From: Mesorhizobium temperatum
Lineage (GTDB): Bacteria > Pseudomonadota > Alphaproteobacteria > Rhizobiales > Rhizobiaceae
Reading direction: 5' to 3'
DNA: 33,130 nt
Assembly: GCF_002284575.1 (NCBI RefSeq)
Contig: NZ_NPKJ01000022.1
Span: 1 to 33,130, forward strand
Notes under the pieces: model-generated
What the model was told of the DNA's origin: nothing
Seen by the model: the letters and a program-made list of their open reading frames with translations, nothing else
The model's database searches: none
Program-made: the position numbers and the translations under genes
Shown: positions 1 to 9,030 of the stretch, one piece after another
How positions within the stretch are numbered: position 1 is the stretch's first letter
Layout: each line of letters opens with the position of its first letter

Positions 1-67
1 GCCGGCCGGTGCATCGGCTCGAATTAAACCGCGATGGGGCGCCCTACGTCGCAACCGGCCGTAGAGT

Positions 68-679
68 TCATCTCTTGCGCGACACGATGTAGGGACGGGC
101 CTCGTTCCCCTTGGTTGCGTGAACTTCAGTTGCAAGAATGTCGAAGCCTGCGGCACATATATACTCGCTCATCTCCGCCGCCCGGAAGACGCCGGCATAG
201 GATGCCTTTCCGATCGCACGCATCGCGGGCAACAAGGCAAGCCGTATGAGCGGATTCATATCCCCGAGGCAGGGTGTCTTGGAGATGAATAGGCCCCCAG
301 CTGCAAGTAAGGCATGGATGTGGCGCAGCGTCCCGGGCAGGTCGCGGACCAGATGGAGATAGTTGAACCCCAGAACTGCGTCAAACTGCCCGGCCTCAGA
401 CGCAAGCGCCTCCGCGGTCGCGGTACGAAAGAAAAGCGCTGGGTTAGCGTCGGCGGCGTTTTTGCGATCATTCCAGCGGAAATATCCGTCGCAAGATAGC
501 TTTGCACATGGCCTGCAAGCCGGAGCGCGGTTGTTCCTGTTCCGCAGCCCAGTTCCAACACCCGGTAGTGTGGTTCCAACAGGGCGCGGGTCCGGTTCAG
601 CGTGCGCTCATATCCGGCCTGATCCGCAATCGCAGCCGTGGCATACTTCCGTGAAGTCCGGTCCCAGAAACGGGCTCAT
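68..679 (-). pseudogene. Class I SAM-dependent methyltransferase, disrupted by two frameshifts
   Basis: Read on the minus strand from the ATG at 679, the protein starts MSPF and must change frame at once (one extra base at about 667) to continue as WDRTSRKYATAAIADQAGYE. It then carries the SAM-binding motif VLELGCGTGTTALRL and the acidic-loop region LATDISAGMIA. A second frame change near the T-run at 459-464 is needed to reach NPALFFRTATAEAL, FDAVLGFNYLHL and the C-terminal part MNPLIRLALLPAMRAIGKAS, which ends at 68. Joined, the three pieces give a methyltransferase of about 200 residues, a normal length for the small Methyltransf_11/25 type. Around the second break a few residues seem to be missing, which suggests a small deletion rather than a single miscalled base. 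The substrate is unknown. As it stands the gene cannot make a full protein unless the indels are sequencing errors. Confidence 0.75.
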
Positions 680-1178
680 TGGGGTAGTCCTTAGCGGAGG
701 AATGCGCCGCAGCGCGAACGTCAGCTTCGGGGATGCGCCGGGAGTGTCAAGAAATGGCGCAACCGAGCCGACCGGGGGTATCGGGCTCGGATTTTACCGC
801 TATGGAGCGTTCTACGTCTCAATCGGGTGGCTTTGCGACACCAACTAGCAGCAAGTCGAAGTCGGGAATGCGGGATCTTCAACCAATGGCAAAGTCCGCT
901 TCGGGTGGAGCCTGTGTGAAAACGCGACGCGTCAGGCAAGGCGTAGAAACGCAGTTCGCAACTCGACGGAAACGCAGTTTGATCGCCAGCGACTTCGGCC
1001 TTACCGCGAACACCAGATTTGTCCGGCCGATCACGAAGCTCCGAAATGGCGCTTCCTTGACCGGATATCACAAGCCTTGACAATCTGTTGGGGATTGCCA
1101 GCGAGCCCGCAGGCTGGAACTGAACGCGATGCGCGGCATTCCAGCTATGATGGCATGAGGAACGGGAGGCGTTTTCCC
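680..1178. other. Intergenic stretch, no supported gene; region upstream of fadE
   Basis: Open frames on both strands here are low in complexity and match no family I recognise. The part near 890-1000 resembles degenerate intergenic sequence common in rhizobia, but I cannot assign it. Close to fadE there is an inverted repeat GCTGGAA (1113-1119) / TTCCAGC (1139-1145). It overlaps a weak stress-promoter-like match, GGAAC (1116-1120), 16 bases, CATT (1137-1140). A TTGACA lies at 1077-1082 without a convincing -10 box. Confidence 0.4.
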
Positions 1179-3464
1179 ATGAGCCTGCGCACTTTCCGCC
1201 GCGACACCATCACCAGGCCGGTCTTCAAATGGGCCTCACGCGTCGTGCCGCCGATCTCCGAGACCGAACGGGACGCGATCGACGCGGGCACGGTCTGGTG
1301 GGACGGCGAGCTTTTCACCGGCAATCCCGACTGGAACAAGCTGCTCGTCATGCCGCCCGCCAAGTTGTCAGCGGAGGAGCAGGCCTTCATGGATGGGCCG
1401 GTGCACGAACTCTGCGCCATGGTCGACGACTGGAAGATTAATTGGGAGGACCGCGACCTGCCCCGTGAGGTCTGGGACTTCCTGCGCGAGAAGAAATTCT
1501 TCGGAATGATCATCCCGAAGAAATACGGCGGCCTCGGCTTCTCCAACACCGCGCATTCCGAAGTCGTCCGCACCGTCTCGTCCTGTAGCGTGGTGGCCGG
1601 CGTGACGGTGATGGTGCCGAACTCGCTCGGTCCGGGCGAATTGCTGATGCACTTCGGCACAGACGAGCAGCGGCACTACTGGTTGCCCCGGCTCGCCGAC
1701 GGGCGCGAGATTCCTTGTTTTGCTCTTACCTCGCCGGATGCCGGCTCGGATGCGGCGGCGATGGCCGACACTGGCATCGTCGAATATGGCGAGTGGGAGG
1801 GCGAGAAGGTTCTCGGCGTCAGGCTCAACTTCCATAAGCGCTACATCACGCTCGGCCCGATCGCCACCGTGACGGGCCTCGCGTTCAAGATGTACGATCC
1901 GAAAAACCATCTCGGCCGTGGAGAAGAACTCGGCATCACGGTTGCGCTTTTGCCGACGTCGACGCCGGGCGTAACTTACGGCGAGCGGCACATTCCGCAA
2001 TTCACCCATTTCCAGAACGGCCCGCTTTACGGGAAGGACGTGTTTTTGCCTCTCGACCGGATTCTGGGAGGTGAGAAGCAGATCGGCGAAGGCTGGAAGA
2101 TGCTGATGACCGCACTTGCCGCCGGCCGCGGCATTTCGCTGCCCTCGCAGTCGGCGGCGTCGGCCGCCGTATGCGCGCGCGCCACCGGAGCCTACGCGCG
2201 GGTCAGGACCCAGTTCGACCTGCCGATCGGCATGTTCGAGGGCATCCGGAAACCGCTCGCCGATCTTGCCGGCAATATTTACCTGATCGATGCTGCAAGG
2301 CGGCTCACTATTGCCGCCCTCGACGAGGGGCACAGGCCATCGGTGGTCTCGGCCATCATGAAATTCCACGCCACCGAACGCATGCGCGAGTCGGTCGAAA
2401 AGGCGATGGACATTCATGGCGGCAAGTCGATCATCGACGGCCCGAAGAATTATCTCGCCAGCCAATACAGATCGGCGCCGATCGGCATCACCGTCGAGGG
2501 CGCCAATATTCTCACGCGCAACCTGATGATCTTCGGGCAGGGCGCCATCCGCTCGCATCCCTACATGCTGGAGGAAATGCTGGCGCTGGCCGACGAGGAC
2601 GAGAAGAAGGGCCTGGACGCCTTCGACAAGACAATCTGGCGCCATGTCGGTCATACGTTCGCCACCGCATGGCGGGCCTTCGTGCGCGGCTGGTCGGGCG
2701 GGCGCATCGGGCCGGCTCCGGACAGGGCGGCGATGCCCGGCAACTGGAAACAGCTCTCGCGGCATGCCGCGGCCTTCGCGCTGCTCGCCGATTTTTCGCT
2801 GTTGACGCTGGGCGGCGCGCTCAAGCGCAAGGAGATGATCTCGGCCAGACTGGGCGACATCCTGTCGGAACTCTACCTGCTCGGCGCGGTTCTGAAGCGC
2901 TTCGAGACGGAGGGGCGGCATGAGGAAGACCGGCCGATCGTCGACTATGTGATGCACCAAGGTCGGGGCCGCATGGCGGCCGCTTTTGCCGGCGTGTTCG
3001 ACAATCTGCCAGCACGCTGGGCGGCTTTCCTTGTCAGGCTGCTCGCCTTCCCCGCGGGCATTCCCGCTCCGATGCCGTCCGACAAACTGACGAGCGAGGT
3101 GGCTGAAACGCTGATGAAGGATTCGCCTCAGCGTGACCGGCTGACGCCGAATGTCTATCTCGGCGAAGGACACAAGGAGCACCCTCTGAGGGATCTCGAG
3201 CAGGCATTCAGGCTCGTCACCGTCGCAGCACACATTGAAAAGAAGATGCGCGACGAGCATGTGCTGGATCCGGAAGAGGCCCGCGACAGGGGCGTCATCA
3301 GCGCGGCGGAGTTCGAGCAACTCGCCGAAGCTAAGGCGGTGGCGGACCGCGTGGTGGCAGTCGACGCGTTTCCCATGGAAGAGATCTCGCCGATTGCTGC
3401 GCAGCATCGACGGAAAAAGGCGACGCGTGGCAAGCGCCCCACGCGCTCCGAGGCCGCGGAATAG
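1179..3464 (+). CDS. fadE: Acyl-CoA dehydrogenase, FadE type
   Basis: Catalyses the first step of beta-oxidation, FAD-dependent dehydrogenation of acyl-CoA to trans-2-enoyl-CoA. The 761-aa protein has the long FadE architecture: an acyl-CoA dehydrogenase core followed by a C-terminal DUF1974-type region of about 270 residues. Visible motifs are the central-domain signature CFALTSPDAGSDAAAM and, in the helical domain, VEGANILTRNLMIFGQGAIR. Glu440 of VEGAN sits where medium-chain acyl-CoA dehydrogenases have their catalytic base (inferred by alignment from memory). The ATG at 1179 is chosen because GGGAGG lies 9 bases upstream. An in-frame ATG at 1155 and a TTG at 1077 lack such a site. It is shorter at the N-terminus than E. 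coli FadE (814 aa), with no obvious membrane segment. It converges on the fadI-fadJ-hydrolase operon, and the shared pathway supports the call. Confidence 0.93.
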   Translation: MSLRTFRRDTITRPVFKWASRVVPPISETERDAIDAGTVWWDGELFTGNPDWNKLLVMPPAKLSAEEQAFMDGPVHELCAMVDDWKINWEDRDLPREVWDFLREKKFFGMIIPKKYGGLGFSNTAHSEVVRTVSSCSVVAGVTVMVPNSLGPGELLMHFGTDEQRHYWLPRLADGREIPCFALTSPDAGSDAAAMADTGIVEYGEWEGEKVLGVRLNFHKRYITLGPIATVTGLAFKMYDPKNHLGRGEELGITVALLPTSTPGVTYGERHIPQFTHFQNGPLYGKDVFLPLDRILGGEKQIGEGWKMLMTALAAGRGISLPSQSAASAAVCARATGAYARVRTQFDLPIGMFEGIRKPLADLAGNIYLIDAARRLTIAALDEGHRPSVVSAIMKFHATERMRESVEKAMDIHGGKSIIDGPKNYLASQYRSAPIGITVEGANILTRNLMIFGQGAIRSHPYMLEEMLALADEDEKKGLDAFDKTIWRHVGHTFATAWRAFVRGWSGGRIGPAPDRAAMPGNWKQLSRHAAAFALLADFSLLTLGGALKRKEMISARLGDILSELYLLGAVLKRFETEGRHEEDRPIVDYVMHQGRGRMAAAFAGVFDNLPARWAAFLVRLLAFPAGIPAPMPSDKLTSEVAETLMKDSPQRDRLTPNVYLGEGHKEHPLRDLEQAFRLVTVAAHIEKKMRDEHVLDPEEARDRGVISAAEFEQLAEAKAVADRVVAVDAFPMEEISPIAAQHRRKKATRGKRPTRSEAAE

Positions 3465-3469
3465 AGACG

Positions 3470-3487
3470 AGCGGCGTCGACGCCGCT
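3470..3487. terminator. Perfect palindrome between convergent fad genes
   Basis: An 18-bp perfect palindrome, AGCGGCGTCGACGCCGCT, begins 6 bases after the fadE stop codon. It can form a 7-bp GC stem with a TCGA loop on either strand. It has no T-tract, so it is not a textbook intrinsic terminator. It may instead be an mRNA 3'-end stabiliser or a weak bidirectional stop. Confidence 0.35.
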
Positions 3488-3542
3488 TCGATCGTCAACG
3501 CGGTCAGCGCGCGGTAACCGGATCGCCCCAGACCGGTGCAAA

Positions 3543-5411
3543 CTATTCGCCGTGCCTGAGCGCCCAGAGAAGCAGTTTTGCATAGACGCGTTCGCGCAAG
3601 CTTGCGGGGGCTGCCAGCTGCATCCTCTCGAGGGCCGCGCGTTCCTTCCGGTCGGGCCTACCTTCGGCCAGCGACGCGAGGGCTGCACGGGCGAGCGATG
3701 GTCTAGACGCACTTGCGTGCTTCAGATGCCGCAGCGCCGGAATCAAGCGCTGTTCCTCTTCGGTAAACTCTGCGCCGAATGGAAACCCGGCGCACCAGCC
3801 TTCCTTGCGCAGCGGAGCAAGCGCTTCGGCTATACGCTCCGGTGTATTGTTGCGAAAAGCCTGTGGAATGGCGTAGTTCTTCTCGATCTTGCCGGCGGAT
3901 TTTGCCGCGTCGAGCAATTCTTCCTGGAAGGCCGAATCGGCGACTGCAAGCATGGCGGCGACGCAGTCGCGGTCGGATTTGCCGCGCAGGTCGGCAACGC
4001 CGTATTCGGTCACGACGATGTCGCGCAGATGCCGCGGCAGCGTCGTGTGCCCGTAGGACCAGACAAGGCGCGACTCACGGCGCCCGCGCGTCCGGTGCGC
4101 CGCATTTAGCGTGATGATGGACCGCGCGCCTTCGAGCGCGAAAGCCTGGGCGACGAAATTGTACTGCCCGCCGACACCGGAGACGACGCGGCCGTCTGCA
4201 AGAGCGTCCGACACCGTTGCTCCCAGTAGCGTGACCATCATCGCATTGTTGACGAAACGGGCGTTCACGCGATCGGCGCGCTTTCTTTCCTCCTCGCCGT
4301 AAAGTTCGTTGACGAACGAAATGCCGCGCATTTGGAAGAGCGCACGTTCCTCCTCGGGCAGGCTGCGGAGAAACCCGTAGAACGCATTGCTGCCGACGAA
4401 GAAGCCGGAATGGAGGATCGCCCCATCGGACGCGCGGCGCTTGAGAATGCCTTCCAGGTAAAGATCCATGAAACCGTCGACGAACATCTCGCTGGCGGCG
4501 TAGAGGCCGGTTTCGAAGGTCCCCGTCTCCCATTTCGCGGTCTGGCTGTCAGAAGAGAGGCGATGCAGCGCGCCGGCAAATAGCTCGGGCTGCCGCTGCC
4601 GCAGGATCAGGCCGGCCGTCAGCGCGTCGCCGAGCGAGCCGATGCCGATCTGAAGCGTTCCGCCGTCCTTCACCAGACTTGCCGCATGGATGCCGATGGC
4701 GTGATCGGCCGCCGACACCGGTTCCCTCGGCACGACGAACAGCGGCCGGTCGCGGTCAGGTCCATCGAGAATGAGATCGAATTCACCGGCCGGCAGCACC
4801 GCCTCGCCGGGCATGAACGGCAATTGCGAACTCACCTCGCCCACCAGCAGGACCGGCTCCCGGCGGGCCTTCAGCGCCGGCAGAAGGTCGAGCGTGATGT
4901 CGGAATTGCAGGACAGGCTGTACTCGGCGTCGGCGCCATCGCCGCGCTTTGCCACAAGTTGTGCGATCACATTGATGCCGCGGTCGAGCACGTAGCGACC
5001 GGCATGCGTGTAGTTGGCCGAAACATAGTTCTGCTGAGCGGTCTCTATCGCGAGCCAGCGTCCTGCGACGAAGAAGAACTCGCTGACGCGGACATTTTCC
5101 GGCAGCGAGCCGTCGCGCAGCGCCTTGGCATAGGCTAGACCCGGATAGCCTGGGTAGAGCCGCTCGTTCAGCGGCTCGATGAAGCGGCGCTCCATGTCTC
5201 TCGACCAGGGGGGCTTCTCCAGCGTCAGGGCGGTGAATATCTCGAGATCGATCGCCTTGTCCTCGACTGCCCGCTTGAACAGCGCGTTGGCGACGATGTT
5301 GGCCTTGCCGAGCCCGAGCGGAAGCGCGAGCACGATGCGCCCGCCAAGGCGCTCGATAATGCGGTCGGCGACGCTTTCGGCCTGTTGGTGCTGGTCCGGC
5401 TTGCCCGTCAC
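3543..5411 (-). CDS. Acetyl-CoA hydrolase/transferase family protein
   Basis: Member of the acetyl-CoA hydrolase / 4-hydroxybutyrate CoA-transferase family, 622 aa, longer than the usual 430-500 aa enzymes. Family marks are GIGSLGDAL near residue 256, SGVGGQYNF at 411-419 and VVTEYGVADLRGKS at 466-479. The likely catalytic glutamate is Glu308 in ASEMFVDG, aligned with the HTEM motif of 4-hydroxybutyrate CoA-transferases, where the Glu forms the CoA thioester. The N-terminal region and the roughly 60-residue Ala/Arg-rich tail are extra. The start is a GTG whose first four bases (GTGA) overlap the stop of the upstream fadJ-type gene, so translational coupling is likely. In this operon it could release or exchange CoA on beta-oxidation products, but whether it is a hydrolase or a transferase, and its acyl preference, cannot be read from the sequence. 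Confidence 0.85.
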   Translation of the reverse strand: MTGKPDQHQQAESVADRIIERLGGRIVLALPLGLGKANIVANALFKRAVEDKAIDLEIFTALTLEKPPWSRDMERRFIEPLNERLYPGYPGLAYAKALRDGSLPENVRVSEFFFVAGRWLAIETAQQNYVSANYTHAGRYVLDRGINVIAQLVAKRGDGADAEYSLSCNSDITLDLLPALKARREPVLLVGEVSSQLPFMPGEAVLPAGEFDLILDGPDRDRPLFVVPREPVSAADHAIGIHAASLVKDGGTLQIGIGSLGDALTAGLILRQRQPELFAGALHRLSSDSQTAKWETGTFETGLYAASEMFVDGFMDLYLEGILKRRASDGAILHSGFFVGSNAFYGFLRSLPEEERALFQMRGISFVNELYGEEERKRADRVNARFVNNAMMVTLLGATVSDALADGRVVSGVGGQYNFVAQAFALEGARSIITLNAAHRTRGRRESRLVWSYGHTTLPRHLRDIVVTEYGVADLRGKSDRDCVAAMLAVADSAFQEELLDAAKSAGKIEKNYAIPQAFRNNTPERIAEALAPLRKEGWCAGFPFGAEFTEEEQRLIPALRHLKHASASRPSLARAALASLAEGRPDRKERAALERMQLAAPASLRERVYAKLLLWALRHGE

Positions 5412-7513
5412 GTTTTTCCGCCCAGGGCCTCCCAGCCCTTATCGGGGGCAAACCGGGGTCCGTGCTTCTGTTCGAGCTGCTTCAGCGCCTCCAGAATGTC
5501 CGCCACACCGCGGCTGTGCGCATAGTGCATCGGCCCGCCGCGGAACGGCGCGAAACCGGTCGCAAAGATCATCGCGCCGTCCAGCGTGTCTTCGTCTTCG
5601 ACGATGCCCTCGCGCAGGCAGCGCACGCAGGTGTTGAGCATGGGCAAAACGAGGCGGTCCGACATTTCCGCGCCTGGCGCCGGCGCGTCGGACGCTTTCT
5701 TCGGCTTGCCCTTGTCGTCATAGGCGTAGAGGCCCTTGCCCGCCTTTCGGCCGGTCTCGCCGCTTTCGACCTTCTCTTCGAGCCACGCCGGAATCTCGGG
5801 AATGGGGTCATCGAGCTTGTCCCTGAGCATCCGGACAACCTCCAGGCCGATGTCGAGCCCGACGCGGTCGGCGAGCTCGATTGGCCCCATCGGCATGCCG
5901 AAATCCTCCACCGCGTGGTCGATCGTCTCCTTGGGTGTTCCCTCATCGAGCATCACGAATGCCTCGGTCAGATACGGCGTCAGGGCCCGATTGATGAGGA
6001 AGCCAGGAGCACTTTTCACCGCAACGGGCAGCCGCTCGATCGCGCCACAGAAGGCGTGCACCCTATCGAGCGTCGACTGGCTCGCTCTGTCGTGCGCGAC
6101 GACCTCGACAAGCTCCATCTTGGCAACCGGGTTGAAGAAATGCAGGCCGACCAGCCGATCCGGAAAAGCCAGGTCATCCCGCAGCACCTCGAGCGGAATG
6201 CTCGACGTATTGGTGGCGAGAATTGCGTCCTTCTTCATTTTCGCTGCGATCCCGTCAAACACCTTGCGCTTGACGTCTGCCTTCTCCGCAACCGCCTCGA
6301 TGACGAGATCCGCCCTGGCGACACCCGACCCGTCGAAATCGGGGATCAGGCGGTCGAGCGCGTCGCGCCGCTCGATGCCCGAATGAAGCTTCTTGTCGTA
6401 AAACTCCGCGGCGCGGCCAATCGCTCTGGCGATGGCGTTGCGGTCTAGGTCGTTGAGCGTGACGCGCAGTCCCTGCGCCGCGCACCAGGCCGCAATATCG
6501 CCGCCCATCGTGCCCGAGCCGATTACGTGGACGTACCGGATGCCGCTTTCGCCCTTGGCGGAGCCCTTCAGATTCTCGCGCAGGAAGAAGACACGGACGA
6601 GATTCTGCGCGGTCTCGCTGACGAGCAGTTCCGAAAATGAGGTGATCTCGGCTCTCTGCATTGCCTTGGTGTCGCCGCCATGCTCCTCCCAGAGATCGAT
6701 GAGGCGGTAGGGCGCCGGATAGTGCTTCTTCGGCGCGTGTTTCCCCGCCTCGGTCCGCATCTGCCGGGCGGCGAGTTGGCGTGCCGGCGAGAGGCCGAAT
6801 ACTCCTGATTTCCAGTTGCCGCGTTCCGTCTTCATCTTGCCGGCCACGGCCGCTCGCACTGCGTTTTCGACGTGGCGCTCCTCGACAACCGCGTCGACGA
6901 GACCGAGCGCCTTCGCCTTCTTCGCATGCACGGTCTTTCCCGTCAGCATCATCGTCATCGCTTCGACGGGATCGATCAGCGCCGTCAGCCGGAACGTCCC
7001 GCCGAGCCCCGGATGCAGGCCAAGCCTGACCTCGGGAAAGCCCAGCTTCGCATCGCCCAAGGCGATGCGGTATTTGCAGGCGAGCGCGATTTCGAGCCCA
7101 CCACCGAGGCAATGCCCGTGGATAGCCGCCACCGTCGGGATGCTGAGCGCCGCCAGCCGGTCGACGATCTCATGCGCCCGCTTCATGCGCGTCTCGACCT
7201 CGCGCGACTCGGTAACTCCCTTGAAGTCGCGGATGTCCGCGCCGGCGATGAAGCCGCCCGTCTTGGCCGAGCGGATCACGAGGCCCTTGGCGCCGATGCC
7301 CTCGACATCGCCAAGCGCCGTGTCGAGTTCGGCGAGGACTGCCCCCGACAGCGTGTTCGTGCTTTCGCTGGCCCTGTCGAGCACAAGCCAGGCGATATCA
7401 TCTGATCCCTTGCTTAGCCGCGAGTGCGTGAAAACCTTTGGGGCGGTCCGAGATCCGAGCTCCATGTTGCGGGGAGCGAGTATCTTCCAGACGGAGGCTT
7501 TTGTGACGGGCAT
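5408..7513 (-). CDS. fadJ: Bifunctional enoyl-CoA hydratase / 3-hydroxyacyl-CoA dehydrogenase (FadJ/FadB type)
   Basis: Carries out steps two and three of beta-oxidation. The 701-aa protein has an N-terminal crotonase domain (residues about 25-230) with the oxyanion-hole segment HGHCLGGGLEIAL. Glu141 and Glu161 (FPEVRLGLHPG) match the two catalytic glutamates of FadB. The C-terminal dehydrogenase half starts with the NAD motif VIGSGTMGGDIA (about 330-341) and has GLHFFNPV with the catalytic His458. A second dehydrogenase C-terminal repeat ends the protein. Two adjacent ATG codons (7516 and 7513) follow GGAGG. The second has the better 7-base spacing, and the first overlaps the thiolase stop as ATGA. 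The order thiolase-fadJ in one operon is the usual arrangement for a beta-oxidation complex, so a physical complex with the upstream thiolase is likely but inferred. Confidence 0.95.
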   Translation of the reverse strand: MPVTKASVWKILAPRNMELGSRTAPKVFTHSRLSKGSDDIAWLVLDRASESTNTLSGAVLAELDTALGDVEGIGAKGLVIRSAKTGGFIAGADIRDFKGVTESREVETRMKRAHEIVDRLAALSIPTVAAIHGHCLGGGLEIALACKYRIALGDAKLGFPEVRLGLHPGLGGTFRLTALIDPVEAMTMMLTGKTVHAKKAKALGLVDAVVEERHVENAVRAAVAGKMKTERGNWKSGVFGLSPARQLAARQMRTEAGKHAPKKHYPAPYRLIDLWEEHGGDTKAMQRAEITSFSELLVSETAQNLVRVFFLRENLKGSAKGESGIRYVHVIGSGTMGGDIAAWCAAQGLRVTLNDLDRNAIARAIGRAAEFYDKKLHSGIERRDALDRLIPDFDGSGVARADLVIEAVAEKADVKRKVFDGIAAKMKKDAILATNTSSIPLEVLRDDLAFPDRLVGLHFFNPVAKMELVEVVAHDRASQSTLDRVHAFCGAIERLPVAVKSAPGFLINRALTPYLTEAFVMLDEGTPKETIDHAVEDFGMPMGPIELADRVGLDIGLEVVRMLRDKLDDPIPEIPAWLEEKVESGETGRKAGKGLYAYDDKGKPKKASDAPAPGAEMSDRLVLPMLNTCVRCLREGIVEDEDTLDGAMIFATGFAPFRGGPMHYAHSRGVADILEALKQLEQKHGPRFAPDKGWEALGGKT

Positions 7514-8907
7514 CATGCAACCTCCAGAAGCATCGCGCCGCCTTGCCCGCCGCCGATGCATTCGGTGGCTATGCCGCGCTTAAGCCCGAGCCGGCGCATG
7601 GCATTGACGAGATGAAGCACGAGGCGGTTTCCGCTTGTGCCGACGGGATGGCCGAGGCTGATCGCCCCTCCGTCCACATTGAGCCGGTCGCGGTCGATGT
7701 GCCCGAAGACGCCGTCGAGGCCGAGCACGTTGCGGCAATATTCCTCATCCTCCCATGCGGCGAGACAGGCGAGCACTTGTGCGGCGAAGGCTTCGTTGAG
7801 TTCCCAGAGATCAATGTCTTCGCGGGAAAGATCCCGGCGTTTCATGATTCCAGTCGAGCACAATGTCGGGGCAAGCCCCATGATCGAGGGATCGAGCGCC
7901 GACCATTCGCTGTCGATAATGCGGGCGAGGGGCGTCAGCCTGTGCTTTTTCATCGCCTGTTCCGAAGCCAGAACGGCCCAGCACGCTCCGTCGGTGATTT
8001 GGGAGGAATTGCCGGCGGTGACGCTGCCGTAAGGCTTTTCGAAAACCGGGCTCAAATTCGCGAGCTTGCCCATCGAGGTGTCCGGCCGCACGCCATCGTC
8101 GTGGTCGTAGAGCACGCCGTCGCGGGCTACCGCCGGGATGACCTCGCCCTTGAGAAAACCGTTGTTCTGCGCGCGCGCCAGGCGTTGATGGCTTTGCAGG
8201 GCATAGGCATCGGCCGCCTCGCGCGTGATGCCGAAGAGATGGCCGATTACTTCCGCCGTTTGGCCCATATTGAGCTCGGTGATCGGATCGGTGAGTCCGC
8301 GTTCGAGCCCGATTACGGGCTTCGCCATCTCCGGTCTCAAGCCCGCCAGCGCAGCGGTTCTTTCCCAGGCGGTCTTCGCCGTTGCGAAGTGGCTGAACCA
8401 TTCGACCGCTTGCTTGCGAAGCACCAAGGGTGCGTGAGACAGCGCTTCCGTTCCACCTGCGAAAATGAGATCGGCCTTGCCGGCTTCGATCGTGCGGAAG
8501 GCGGTATCGATCGACTGCATGCCGGAGCCGCAGTTTATCTGGACCGTGAGGGCCGTCATTGCCGCGCCCATGCCGAGCCTGAGCGCCGCCACCCGTGCGG
8601 GGTTCATCTCGTCGGCGATAACATTGACGCAACCGAGAATGACGGTGTCGAGTTCGTCCGGAGAGAAAGGCTGGCGCGTGAGAAGCGGCCGCCCGCATTG
8701 GACCGCCAGATCCACCGGCGTGAAAGGCCCCGGCTTGCTACGAGCCCGGAGGAAAGGCGTCCGTGCGCCATCGATCAAATAGACGGGACGACCGGAGCTC
8801 GCGGCGGTCTGATTGGCGTTTCTCGATCTGCCGGTGGTTGTTTTCCTGGCCGTGCGTGTCGGGCTCTTCGCCTTCGCCGTCGCAGCGGACTTTCGCGCCT
8901 GGGCCAT
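7513..8907 (-). CDS. fadI: Acetyl-CoA C-acyltransferase (thiolase), FadI/FadA type
   Basis: Thiolase that cleaves 3-ketoacyl-CoA to acetyl-CoA and a shortened acyl-CoA. All three catalytic positions are visible: nucleophile Cys126 in INCGSGM, His420 in GHPVGTSG and Cys450 in CIGGGQGG. The conserved core begins at about residue 40 (RPVYLIDGARTPF). Before it lies a Lys/Arg/Ser/Thr/Ala-rich, probably disordered leader, which is unusual for thiolases. The ATG at 8907 is preferred because GGGGA lies 8 bases upstream. ATGs at 8928, 8922 and 8973 are alternatives that would lengthen the basic leader, and a possible promoter whose transcript would start near 8998 does not exclude them. The stop overlaps the next gene's start, so the three minus-strand genes form a tightly packed operon. 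Confidence 0.93.
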   Translation of the reverse strand: MAQARKSAATAKAKSPTRTARKTTTGRSRNANQTAASSGRPVYLIDGARTPFLRARSKPGPFTPVDLAVQCGRPLLTRQPFSPDELDTVILGCVNVIADEMNPARVAALRLGMGAAMTALTVQINCGSGMQSIDTAFRTIEAGKADLIFAGGTEALSHAPLVLRKQAVEWFSHFATAKTAWERTAALAGLRPEMAKPVIGLERGLTDPITELNMGQTAEVIGHLFGITREAADAYALQSHQRLARAQNNGFLKGEVIPAVARDGVLYDHDDGVRPDTSMGKLANLSPVFEKPYGSVTAGNSSQITDGACWAVLASEQAMKKHRLTPLARIIDSEWSALDPSIMGLAPTLCSTGIMKRRDLSREDIDLWELNEAFAAQVLACLAAWEDEEYCRNVLGLDGVFGHIDRDRLNVDGGAISLGHPVGTSGNRLVLHLVNAMRRLGLKRGIATECIGGGQGGAMLLEVA

Positions 8908-9004
8908 CACGTCGTTCCCCATACTCATCGGCGAGACGTCGGGCCGAATTTCTCTCTTGGAAAGAACGATCATGCCCCTACAGCACAAATTTCCGTCAGA
9001 CCCG

Positions 9005-9030
9005 AACGTTCAAAGCTGCCTATGGGTTCC
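9005..9030 (-). promoter_or_regulatory. EcfG-like promoter upstream of the fadI operon
   Basis: Minus-strand GGAAC (9030-9026), 17 bases, CGTT (9008-9005): a complete match to the alphaproteobacterial EcfG/RpoE2 consensus. Transcription would start near 8998, about 90 bases before the chosen fadI start. Confidence 0.5.

Noticed and set aside
721..1083. Overlapping open frames of about 115-120 codons on both strands
   Set aside because: No motif, no ribosome binding site, low-complexity composition. It looks like degenerate intergenic sequence.
1077..1105. TTGACA at 1077-1082 as a sigma-70 promoter of fadE
   Set aside because: The hexamer at the correct spacing (AGCGAG) does not resemble a -10 box.
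1368..3407. A 679-codon open frame on the minus strand opposite fadE
   Set aside because: It lies wholly inside the clearly real acyl-CoA dehydrogenase gene, has His/Arg/Gln-rich composition typical of antisense frames in GC-rich DNA, and shows no family motif.
4090..4300. Possible loss of the catalytic Glu of the acetyl-CoA hydrolase at NNAMMVTLLG
   Set aside because: The catalytic Glu of this family lies in the HTEM-like motif, which is present here as ASEMFVDG (Glu308), so the enzyme need not be inactive.
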